DNA from: Microbacterium sp.
GTDB taxonomy: Bacteria; Actinomycetota; Actinomycetes; Actinomycetales; Microbacteriaceae
Length of the DNA: 64,000 nucleotides
NCBI RefSeq assembly: GCF_031180975.1
Contig: NZ_JAPSLI010000003.1
Span: forward strand, 176,434 to 240,433
Direction: 5' to 3'
The position numbers and the translations under genes are program-made. Positions 32,556 to 39,542 of this stretch are shown one piece after another; within the stretch, counting starts at the first letter, position 1, and each line of letters opens with the position of its first letter. Below the pieces are notes generated by a model, which worked only from the letters and a program-made list of their open reading frames with translations, was not told the DNA's origin and ran no database searches.

Positions 32556-33187
32556 GCGGGCACCTCCTCCCGCTCCGCACGCGGCGCCTCAGCCCGGCGC
32601 GGCACGGCGGTCGGCCGCGCCCGGTCGAGAACGACCGTCTTGCTCGACGCCGCCCGGTACCGCACGTCGACCAGTGTCGTCTCGCGCACGAGATCCAGCT
32701 CCAGCACTTCCACGCGAACCAGCGACGCGTTCAGCAGGGCGGCCACTGCGGCCTCCAGGTCGCGCTCATCCGGGTACGCACGATCCAGCATCACGGTGTG
32801 ATGCCGGGTCCGTCCCGCCGCCCAAGGTGCGTCGACGACGAACATGACCGCGAGCATCACCGCAGACAGTGCCGGGGTGACCCATTCCGGCGTGGGACGC
32901 AGGCCGGCCAGCAGCCCGAGCGCCAGCGCGACGAAGTAGTACGCGATCTCCTGCTGGGTGATCTGGTCGGAGCGCAACCGGATGATCGACAGGATGCCGA
33001 ACAGCCCGATGCCGAGTCCGATGCCGACCTCCACAGAACCGAGCGCGATGGTCACCGCGAGCACGCCCACGTTGAGCGCGACGTACGACAGCAGCAGATC
33101 TCGGCGCCGGTGGCGGCGGAAGTACAGCGCGTAGGCGAGGACGACGATGGCGACCAGATCGGTGACGATGGCGATGACGAGTGACAT
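32552..33187 (-). CDS. DUF4956 membrane protein
   Basis: A 211-residue DUF4956 protein with about four transmembrane helices in the first 120 residues (LVIAIVTDLVAIVVLAYALY; GIGLFGILSIIRLRSDQITQ holds the conserved SIIRLRSD loop) and a cytoplasmic alpha/beta tail. GGAGGAG precedes the ATG. Function unknown; constant neighbour of VTC-domain proteins, so probably the membrane half of one system. Confidence 0.85.
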   Translation of the reverse strand: MSLVIAIVTDLVAIVVLAYALYFRRHRRRDLLLSYVALNVGVLAVTIALGSVEVGIGLGIGLFGILSIIRLRSDQITQQEIAYYFVALALGLLAGLRPTPEWVTPALSAVMLAVMFVVDAPWAAGRTRHHTVMLDRAYPDERDLEAAVAALLNASLVRVEVLELDLVRETTLVDVRYRAASSKTVVLDRARPTAVPRRAEAPRAEREEVPA

Positions 33188-33230
33188 GACGGCTCCTCCG
33201 AAGTCGATAAGCCGATCCTCGTGCTCGCCG

Positions 33231-33268
33231 ATGAGGGCGGTATGAGCCGTGCATGAGAGAGTTCACAT
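33231..33268. promoter_or_regulatory. Candidate response-regulator operator upstream of DUF4956-VTC
   Basis: ATGAG occurs at 33231, 33242 and 33253, an exact 11-bp period, ending in the 16-mer ATGAGAGAGTTCACAT (33253-33268). The same 16-mer with one change stands upstream of the two-component operon (35694-35709). OmpR/PhoB-type regulators bind direct repeats with an 11-bp period. It lies 44 to 81 bases before the DUF4956 start, in activator range. Confidence 0.55.
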
Positions 33269-33281
33269 CCGGCGGGGCCGG

Positions 33282-33950
33282 TCAGTGCGGGGCCGAACGC
33301 AGCCGGTACCCGGCGCCGCGCACCGTTTCGAACCGGTCCGCGCCGAGCTTGGTACGCAGGTAGCGCACGTACACGTCGACCACGTTGGAACCCGGATCGA
33401 AGTCGAACTCCCACACCCGGCTGAGCAGCTGCTGGCGGGTGAGCACCTCGTCGGGGTGCCGCAGAAACGTCTCGAGCAGCGCGAACTCGCGCGTCGTCAA
33501 CTCGACGGTCCGGCCGTCGACGGTGGCCCGCCGGGTGCGCAGATCGAGGGCGAGATCTGCGACGCGCAGCACGACGGACTCGACGGATGCCGCCGACGCG
33601 AGCCGCAGCCGGATGCGCGCCATCAGCTCGTCGAACGCGAAAGGCTTGCGCATGTAGTCGTCCGCTCCGCCGGACAGACCGGCGACGGTGTCCTCGACGG
33701 CGTCACGCGCGGTCAGGATGATGATCGGCAGATCGACGCGTTCGCTGCGCAGGCGACGCAGCACGGTGAAACCGTCCATGCCGGGCAGACCGATGTCGAG
33801 CACCATGAGGTCGAACTCGCCGGTGCGGGCAAGCTCCACCGCCGCGGCGCCGTCGGCGACCGTCTCGCACCGGAAGCCCTCCGCCCGGAGCCCCTTCTCG
33901 ATGAACGATGCGATCCGCTCCTCGTCCTCGGCGAGCAGGATGCGGTTCAT
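33282..33950 (-). CDS. OmpR-family response regulator
   Basis: A 222-residue response regulator. Receiver domain with phospho-acceptor Asp in LMVLDIGLPGMDG and Lys in DYMRKPFAFDELMARI; C-terminal winged helix with LTTREFALLETFLRH and NVVDVYVRYLRTKLG. It overlaps its histidine kinase by four bases (ATGA). Candidate binding sites lie before the kinase operon and before the DUF4956-VTC genes, so autoregulation and control of the downstream module are likely. Confidence 0.93.
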   Translation of the reverse strand: MNRILLAEDEERIASFIEKGLRAEGFRCETVADGAAAVELARTGEFDLMVLDIGLPGMDGFTVLRRLRSERVDLPIIILTARDAVEDTVAGLSGGADDYMRKPFAFDELMARIRLRLASAASVESVVLRVADLALDLRTRRATVDGRTVELTTREFALLETFLRHPDEVLTRQQLLSRVWEFDFDPGSNVVDVYVRYLRTKLGADRFETVRGAGYRLRSAPH

Positions 33951-35362
33951 CGCCCACCCTCTTCGGCCGTCAGTGGCAGGTCGAGCGTGAACGTCGCGCC
34001 CTCGCCCGGCGCCGACACCAGACGCACCGCGCCGCCGTGCGCCTCGGCGATCCTGGCGACGATGGCGAGACCCAGCCCGGTGCCCGCTGCGCGTCGCGGC
34101 GCGGATCCGCGGGCGAAGCGCTCGAAGAGGTGCGGCTGCTCCGCCTCCGGGATGCCCCGCCCGTCGTCACGGACCCAGAGGGTCAGCCTGCCGGCCGCCG
34201 TCGCACCGCCGATGGCGATCGTCTGCCCCGGTCCGGTGTGGTCGACGGCGTTCGCCGCGAGTTGCAGCAGCGCCTGCGCCAAGCGCTGCCCGTCGGCGAC
34301 GACCGTGCCTTCCGGCACGGCATCCAGCGACCAGGCGCGATCGCCGAGGGCCGTGGCCTTCGCCAGTGTCTCGACCACGAGGTCGGCCACGTCGACAGGC
34401 GTGCGCACCAGGAAGTCAGGGCGTTCGCTGCGTGCCAGCAGGATCAGATCGTCCACGAGCCGCGACGTGCGCCGCAGCTCGTCGTCCACCAGCCGCAGCG
34501 TCTGCGCCCGATCAGCGGGATCCTCTCCCATGACGTCCAGGTGCCCGCGGACGACGGTGATCGGCGTCCGCAACTCGTGGCCCACGTCGTCGAGGAACCG
34601 CCGTTGACCGTCGAACGCGGCCTGCACCCTGTCCAGCATCCGGTTGAAGCTGACGGCCAGCTGCGCGACGTCGTCGCTGCCGACGACCCCGATGCGGCGA
34701 TCGAGGTCGCCCGCGCCGATCTCGGATGCCGCCCGCTGCACCTCCCGCACCGGGGTGAGGGCGCGCCCGGCCACGAGCCAGCCGGCGGCGCCGGCGAGGA
34801 CGAGGGCGAACAGCGCCGCGGCCGACATGGTGAGGATCGTGGACCACGCCTCCGCACGAGCCGGGCCGAGGAACTCGACGATCACGAACACGCCGTCCGC
34901 CGGGTCCCCGGCGATCCGCACCGGGATCGCGGCGTACGCAACAGGGCCGGCCGCCGTATCGGCACGTCCGCTGCGCGGCGTTTCGGCGCGCGCGACCTCC
35001 GCGACGAAGCGATCGTCCAGGTCCAGCCGGGCGAGGGGCTCGGCGTGGCTCCGGCGGTCCGCCCTGCCGTCGATCACGGTGAAGAACGTCTCGTACTGCT
35101 CGGGCACGCTGCCGGCGAGATGCGCGGTCAGCATCTCGCGGACGCCGCCGACGCCGGTGGTCGCGGCGTCGAACGCGGACGCCCGCAGCTTCTCGGTCTC
35201 ATGCTCCAGTTCGGCCGCCGCGTTCGCCTCGATGCGGGCGAACAGGGTGCGGCCGGTGACGAGGACGATGGCGCACAGCGCGAGGGCGACCACGAACAGC
35301 GTCGCCGCGAGGATCCGGGCGCGAACCGGCAGCCCGCGCGCGCCGTCACTCCGCGGAGTCAT
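33947..35362 (-). CDS. Sensor histidine kinase
   Basis: A 471-residue membrane kinase. N-terminal helix (ARILAATLFVVALALCAIVL), an extracytoplasmic sensor region of roughly 150 residues, second helix (AAALFALVLAGAAGWLVAG), HAMP, phospho-acceptor His in DVGHELRTPITVV, N box LQLAANAVDHTG, G boxes VRDDGRGIPEAEQ and GTGLGLAIVARIAEAHGG. ATG at 35362 is chosen for its GGAGGAGG site; it lies inside the end of the upstream proline-rich gene, so the two are coupled. The sensed signal is unknown. Confidence 0.9.
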   Translation of the reverse strand: MTPRSDGARGLPVRARILAATLFVVALALCAIVLVTGRTLFARIEANAAAELEHETEKLRASAFDAATTGVGGVREMLTAHLAGSVPEQYETFFTVIDGRADRRSHAEPLARLDLDDRFVAEVARAETPRSGRADTAAGPVAYAAIPVRIAGDPADGVFVIVEFLGPARAEAWSTILTMSAAALFALVLAGAAGWLVAGRALTPVREVQRAASEIGAGDLDRRIGVVGSDDVAQLAVSFNRMLDRVQAAFDGQRRFLDDVGHELRTPITVVRGHLDVMGEDPADRAQTLRLVDDELRRTSRLVDDLILLARSERPDFLVRTPVDVADLVVETLAKATALGDRAWSLDAVPEGTVVADGQRLAQALLQLAANAVDHTGPGQTIAIGGATAAGRLTLWVRDDGRGIPEAEQPHLFERFARGSAPRRAAGTGLGLAIVARIAEAHGGAVRLVSAPGEGATFTLDLPLTAEEGGR

Positions 35363-35654
35363 CGTCCTCCTCCGGGTCGTCCTCCACGTCGTCCGGATCG
35401 TCCCCGGCATCCGGCGGCGGTGGCGGCGCCACGGTCTCGGCGGGCGGAGGGGAGGGAACGGGCGGCTGCCGGCTCGGCGACGACGGTGCGGTCGGGGTCG
35501 GCGCCGGGGCCGTCGACTCCGCGGGGGAGGGGGTCACCACGATCTCGCCGCCGAGCCGAGGCTCCGGGGCAGCGAGCAGCTGATCGGCGGCCCACCACGT
35601 GCCCAGCAGCAGGGCGGCGCCGATCGGTGCGCTGAGATAGGCCCATCGTGCCAC
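35346..35654 (-). CDS. Proline-rich membrane-anchored protein upstream of the kinase
   Basis: A 102-residue protein: one N-terminal helix (YLSAPIGAALLLGTWWAADQ), then a Pro/Ser/Thr/Ala-rich stalk with PSPPPAETVAPPPPP and a very acidic C-terminus (DDPDDVEDDPEEDDDSAE). GTG at 35654 is favoured by a leaderless -10 (CAGACT 35666-35661). It overlaps the kinase start by 17 bases. The acidic tail outside the membrane could bind cations or the wall and serve as an accessory sensor; this is inference. Confidence 0.65.
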   Translation of the reverse strand: MARWAYLSAPIGAALLLGTWWAADQLLAAPEPRLGGEIVVTPSPAESTAPAPTPTAPSSPSRQPPVPSPPPAETVAPPPPPDAGDDPDDVEDDPEEDDDSAE

Positions 35655-35666
35655 GCGTCCAGTCTG
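35654..35666 (-). promoter_or_regulatory. Leaderless promoter -10 (CAGACT) of the two-component operon
   Basis: On the minus strand CAGACT (35666-35661), six bases, then the GTG at 35654. The operator candidate 35694-35709 lies about 40-55 bases upstream of the implied start. Confidence 0.4.
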
Positions 35667-35693
35667 CTCGTTCGTCGCGCGGCACGGGGACGG

Positions 35694-35709
35694 ATGAGAG
35701 AGTTCTCAT
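35694..35709. promoter_or_regulatory. Candidate response-regulator operator (16-mer) before the kinase operon
   Basis: ATGAGAGAGTTCTCAT, an interrupted palindrome (ATGAGA/TCTCAT), identical at 15 of 16 bases to 33253-33268 before DUF4956-VTC. It ends two bases before the TTGCAAAG array serving the divergent gene. Confidence 0.55.
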
Positions 35710-35710
35710 G

Positions 35711-35760
35711 TTGCAAAGCTTCTTTTGCAAAGAGTCGCTTGCAAAGAATCATTTGCAAAG
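35711..35760 (+). repeat. Four TTGCAAAG repeats at 14-bp period (operator array)
   Basis: TTGCAAAG at 35711, 35725, 35739 and 35753, each start exactly 14 bases apart with unrelated six-base spacers. The third copy supplies TTGCAA as a -35, 17 bases before TATCTT, the -10 of the ArsR-like gene. The array therefore covers the promoter and is probably an operator for that regulator. Confidence 0.85.
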
Positions 35761-35774
35761 CTATCTTGGGAACA
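35739..35774 (+). promoter_or_regulatory. Leaderless promoter of the ArsR-like regulator
   Basis: -35 TTGCAA (35739-35744), 17-base spacer, -10 TATCTT (35762-35767), six bases, ATG at 35774. This is the best -35/-10 pair in the window, and repeats three and four of the array overlie it. Confidence 0.65.
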
Positions 35775-36388
35775 TGACCGAACAGCAGCAGGGACGCACC
35801 CTCGACGCCGGCGCGTTGAAAGCGCTGGCGCACCCCATCCGTGTGCGGATCTACGACATCCTCAGCGAGCGCGGCCCGCAGACCGCGAGTTCGCTGGCGC
35901 AGCTGATCGGCGAAACCTCCGGGTCGACCAGCTACCACCTGCGCGCGCTGGCCGCGCACGATCTGATCCGGGAGATGCCCGGGCGCGGAACCGGGCGGGA
36001 GCGCTGGTGGGAGCGGCCCAAGGGCCGCGTGATGCTCCCAGGACCCGACGACACCATGTCGCCGGCGAACCGCGCGGCCGCGCAGATCGTGACCTCGGAG
36101 TTCTTCCGCCTGCGGCACAACACGCTGATGGAGTACTTGAACCGGGTCGACACGGACCAACCGGAGGAGTGGCGCGACGCGGGACTCGTCACGACCACGA
36201 TGCTCGACCTCACTGCCGAGCAGATGACCGAGCTGAAAGCCGAGATCACCGCCCTCGTCGACCGGGCGGTGGAGCGCTACCGCGGGCAGGAGGAGCTGCC
36301 CGGCACTCGGCGCGTGTCCCTTCGTACCGAGATCTTCGACCTTCCCGCGGCGAACACCCGCGGTACGATCCCCGAGGAGCGACCATGA
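35774..36388 (+). CDS. ArsR-like winged-helix transcriptional regulator
   Basis: A 204-residue regulator with an N-terminal ArsR-type winged helix (residues ~12-75: LKALAHPIRVRIYDILSERG, TASSLAQLIGETSGSTSYHL, RALAAHDLIREMPG) and a helical C-terminal domain. No metal-binding cysteine motif, so it belongs to the non-metal HTH_20-type branch. Leaderless ATG at 35774. Its stop overlaps the next small gene (ATGA). The repeat array over its promoter suggests autoregulation; the ligand is unknown. Confidence 0.85.
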   Translation: MTEQQQGRTLDAGALKALAHPIRVRIYDILSERGPQTASSLAQLIGETSGSTSYHLRALAAHDLIREMPGRGTGRERWWERPKGRVMLPGPDDTMSPANRAAAQIVTSEFFRLRHNTLMEYLNRVDTDQPEEWRDAGLVTTTMLDLTAEQMTELKAEITALVDRAVERYRGQEELPGTRRVSLRTEIFDLPAANTRGTIPEERP

Positions 36389-36603
36389 CCGGTGCAAGCC
36401 TTCACCTGGCAACCCCGACCCGCATGGAGCGGGCACTGCAGCGCGTGGCCGACGCGCTCACCGGCTACGTCGAGCACCGCATCGCCGCACGTGCCGCGCG
36501 CCGTGCCCGCGCCGTGGAGCTGCTTCAGGAGCAGCGCCGGCACGCACCGGGTCCTCGCGAGCTGGACGCCGCGCTGCTGCTGATGGGGTCGCGGCCGCGC
36601 TGA
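36385..36603 (+). CDS. Small basic protein following the ArsR-like regulator
   Basis: A 72-residue Arg/Ala-rich, probably helical protein (RAARRARAVELLQEQRRHAP) of unknown function. Translationally coupled to the ArsR-like gene through ATGA. No transmembrane segment or known motif. It may be an accessory factor or co-regulator; transporter genes that often follow such regulators are absent. Confidence 0.6.
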   Translation: MTGASLHLATPTRMERALQRVADALTGYVEHRIAARAARRARAVELLQEQRRHAPGPRELDAALLLMGSRPR

Positions 36604-36615
36604 TCTCCGAGCGGT

Positions 36616-36840
36616 TCAGTCCTGGAACGGTCGCGCCACGACTTCGCCGGATGCCGTCAGCAGCACTTCCCATCCGGCATCCAGCTCGGCGATCGGCCGC
36701 CCCTCCAACCAGGTGAGCGTCCAATGCCCGGCGGCCGGGGCCAACTGCGCCTCCACGTCGGCGATCGCGGGGCGCAGGGCCGCAGGGACGGATGCCGGCG
36801 GCTCCGCCCCAGCGGCCCAGCGCGTGCCGAGCTGCATCAC
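36616..36840 (-). CDS. Small hypothetical protein downstream of valS
   Basis: A 74-residue protein with a compact beta-like end (HWTLTWLEGRPIAELDAGWE, VLLTASGEVVARPF). GTG at 36840 overlaps the valS stop by four bases (an ATG at 36837 is the alternative), so it is co-translated with valS. No function recognised. Confidence 0.6.
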   Translation of the reverse strand: MMQLGTRWAAGAEPPASVPAALRPAIADVEAQLAPAAGHWTLTWLEGRPIAELDAGWEVLLTASGEVVARPFQD

Positions 36841-39410
36841 ACCTCCACAGGGGCGAGCTCGATGTCGGTGACCGAGAACTCGTCCGCCTCAGCGAAGTTC
36901 AGTTCGGCGATGCGGCCCACCGCTCGCAGGTCGTCGCCGGCCGTGCGCAGCGCGTCGATCCGGTCGGCGGGTGCCGCGATCGTCGCCCGCGCCACCGGCG
37001 TCTTCTGCGAGGCCTTCGCCTCGGTCTTGGCACGGCGGATGCCGATCAGCGCCTCGCTCGCGGCGGCGAGCACGGCGGTGTCGCCCTCGATGCCCAGCGG
37101 CTCCGGCCAGGGCGCCGTGTGGATCGAACCCTCCTCGAACCAGGACCACGCCTCCTCGGTCGCGAACGACACGATCGGGGCGAGCAGCCGCAGCAGGGTC
37201 GACAGCGCCAGCCGCAGGGCGAGGGCCGCGGAGGCCTGCCCCACGTCGGCCTGGTTGTACGCGCGCTCCTTCACCAGTTCCAGGTAGTCGTCGCAGAACG
37301 TCCAGAAGAACGCCTCGGTGACCTCCAGCGCACGCGCCTGGTCGTAGCTCTCGTACGCCTTGGTCGCCTCGCGCACCACGCCGTCCAGCGCCGTGAGCAT
37401 CGACGCGTCCAGCGCGTGCGTGATCTCCGCGCCCTCGGGAACGGGGAAGGAGAGCACGAACTTCGCGGCATTGAGGATCTTGATCGCCAGGCGGCGGCCG
37501 ATCTTCACCTGCGTCGGGTTCTGCGGGTCGAACGCGGCGTCCATGCCGAGTCGGCTCGACGCCGACCAGTAGCGCACCGCGTCCGAACCGTGCTTGTCGA
37601 GGATGTCGGCCGGGGTCACCACATTGCCCTTCGACTTCGACATCTTCTTGCGGTCCGGGTCGACGATGAAGCCCGAGATCGCGGCGTTCCGCCACGGCGA
37701 ACGGGCGTCCTCGAGAGTGGAGCGCAGCATGGTGGAGAACAGCCAGGTGCGGATGATGTCCTGTCCCTGGGGGCGCAGGTCGAACGGCGCCACCAGGTTC
37801 CACAGCTCCTCGTCGCGCTCCCAGCCGCCGGCGAGCTGCGGCGTCAGCGACGACGTCGCCCAGGTGTCGAAGATGTCCTTCTCACCGTCGAACCCGCCCG
37901 GCTTTCCGCGCTGGTCCTCGGTGTATCCGGTGGGGACGTCGCTGGTCGGGTCGACGGGCAGCTGCGAGGCATCGGGCACGATCACGCGGTCGTAGTCTCG
38001 CTCGCCGTTCTCGTCCAGCGCGTACCAGACCGGGATCGGCACGCCGAAGAAGCGCTGCCGCGAGATGAGCCAGTCGCCGGTCAGGCCGCCCACCCAGTTC
38101 TCGTACCGCACACGCATGAAGTCCGGATGCCAGGTGAGGTCGCGGCCGTTCTCGATGAGCGTGTCGCGCAGGTCGGCGTCGCGCGCGCCGTTGCGGATGT
38201 ACCACTGGCGGGTGGACACGATCTCGAGCGGTCGGTCGCCCTTCTCGTAGAACTTCACGGCGTGGTTGAACGGCTTCGACACCGAGAGCAGCTCGCCCGA
38301 TTCCTGGAGCAGCTCCACCACGCGCTTGCGGGCGCTGAAGACCGTCTTGCCGGCGAGCTCGGCGTAGGCGGCGCGCCCGGCATCCGTCGAGATGGCCTCG
38401 GGGGCGTCGGCGAGCACCCGGCCGTCCTTGCCGAGGATGGTGCGGTTCGGCAGGTCCAGCTCACGCCACCACACGATGTCGGTCACGTCTCCGAAGGTGC
38501 AGATCATCGCGATGCCGGATCCCTTGTCGGGCTGCGCGAGATGATGGGCGAGCACCGGCACCTCGACGTCGAACAGCGGGGTGCGCACCGTGCTGCCGAA
38601 GTACGGCTGGTAGCGCTCGTCGTCCGGGTGCGCGACGAGTGCCACGCACGCGGCGAGCAGCTCGGGGCGGGTGGTCTCGATCTCGATGTCGCCGGAGCCG
38701 TCCGTCTTGTGGAACGCGATGCGGTGGAACGACGCCTGCTGGTCGCGGTCCTCGAGCTCGGCCTGCGCGATCGCGGAGCGGAAGTCGATGTCCCACAGGG
38801 TGGGGGCCAGCGATTGGTACGCCTCCCCGCGCTCCAGGTTGCGCAGGAACGCCAGCTGGCTCTGCCGGATGGTGTCGTCGGAGATGGTGCGGTAGGTCTG
38901 CGTCCAGTCCACGCTGAGCCCGAGCTGGCGGAACAGGGACTCGAAGTGCTTCTCGTCCTCGACGGTCAGCTTCTCGCACAGCTCGATGAAGTTGCGGCGG
39001 CTGATCGGCACCTGATCAGCGGCGCGGCTGGACTTGTTGTCGCCGCCCTCGAACGGGGGAGTGAAGTCGGGGTCGTACGGCAGGGACGGGTCGCAACGCA
39101 CGCCATAGTAGTTCTGCACGCGGCGCTCGGTGGGCAGGCCGTTGTCGTCCCAACCCATCGGGTAGAACACGTAGCGGCCGCGCATGCGCTCGAAACGCGC
39201 CTTGATGTCGGTGTGCGTGTACGAGAACACGTGCCCGATGTGCAGGCTGCCGGATGCCGTCGGCGGGGGAGTGTCGATCGAGTACACGCCGTCCCGGCCG
39301 GATGCTGCGGCGCGGGCGCGGTCGAACAGATAGGTCCCCTGCGCGGACCAGCGCTCACCCCACTTCGCTTCGAGACCTTCCAGGGCGGGCTTGTCGGGAA
39401 TCGTGGACAT
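36837..39410 (-). CDS. valS: Valyl-tRNA synthetase (type 2)
   Basis: An 857-residue class Ia aminoacyl-tRNA synthetase charging tRNA-Val. HIGH motif in SGSLHIGHVFSYTHTD, KMSKS in KMSKSKGNVVTP, editing-domain stretch EIETTRPELLAACVALVAHP, and anticodon-binding C-terminus. It is shorter than E. coli ValS and, with RRVQNYYGVRCDPSLPYD early on, resembles the alternative (archaeal-like) type found in many actinobacteria. ATG at 39410 gives MSTIPDKPALEGLEAKWGE; a start ten codons upstream is less likely. A TAGACT -10 lies at 39480-39475 on this strand. Confidence 0.95.
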   Translation of the reverse strand: MSTIPDKPALEGLEAKWGERWSAQGTYLFDRARAAASGRDGVYSIDTPPPTASGSLHIGHVFSYTHTDIKARFERMRGRYVFYPMGWDDNGLPTERRVQNYYGVRCDPSLPYDPDFTPPFEGGDNKSSRAADQVPISRRNFIELCEKLTVEDEKHFESLFRQLGLSVDWTQTYRTISDDTIRQSQLAFLRNLERGEAYQSLAPTLWDIDFRSAIAQAELEDRDQQASFHRIAFHKTDGSGDIEIETTRPELLAACVALVAHPDDERYQPYFGSTVRTPLFDVEVPVLAHHLAQPDKGSGIAMICTFGDVTDIVWWRELDLPNRTILGKDGRVLADAPEAISTDAGRAAYAELAGKTVFSARKRVVELLQESGELLSVSKPFNHAVKFYEKGDRPLEIVSTRQWYIRNGARDADLRDTLIENGRDLTWHPDFMRVRYENWVGGLTGDWLISRQRFFGVPIPVWYALDENGERDYDRVIVPDASQLPVDPTSDVPTGYTEDQRGKPGGFDGEKDIFDTWATSSLTPQLAGGWERDEELWNLVAPFDLRPQGQDIIRTWLFSTMLRSTLEDARSPWRNAAISGFIVDPDRKKMSKSKGNVVTPADILDKHGSDAVRYWSASSRLGMDAAFDPQNPTQVKIGRRLAIKILNAAKFVLSFPVPEGAEITHALDASMLTALDGVVREATKAYESYDQARALEVTEAFFWTFCDDYLELVKERAYNQADVGQASAALALRLALSTLLRLLAPIVSFATEEAWSWFEEGSIHTAPWPEPLGIEGDTAVLAAASEALIGIRRAKTEAKASQKTPVARATIAAPADRIDALRTAGDDLRAVGRIAELNFAEADEFSVTDIELAPVEV

Positions 39411-39474
39411 GAAGGTCTCCTTGAGCGATGTGTGCGGCACTGTGTGAGCGTGCCTGAGTGTGGGTTGTCCGGAC

Positions 39475-39503
39475 AGTCTAACGGGGGCCGGCGGCGGATA
39501 GCA
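39475..39503. promoter_or_regulatory. Divergent -10 elements of valS and the ABC importer
   Basis: TAGACT on the minus strand (39480-39475) points to valS with a ~58-base leader; TAGCAT on the plus strand (39498-39503) points to the importer operon with a ~33-base leader. No T-box or other riboswitch was recognised in the valS leader. Confidence 0.4.
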
Positions 39504-39542
39504 TGGAGAGTCATCCCTTCCGCACCGTCTCGAGGTACCCGC

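Noticed and set aside
35711..35760. Possible CRISPR array from the TTGCAAAG repeats
   Set aside because: Repeats of 8 bases and spacers of 6 are far too short, there are no cas genes, and the position on a promoter explains them as an operator.
36792..39542. Plus-strand open frame of 917 codons leading into the substrate-binding protein
   Set aside because: It is the antisense of valS, kept open by GC-rich codon bias. The lipoprotein signal at 39543 marks the real start.
39411..39542. T-box or other riboswitch in the valS/importer intergenic region
   Set aside because: No specifier-loop or GGTGGTACCGCG-like motif; both leaders are short.
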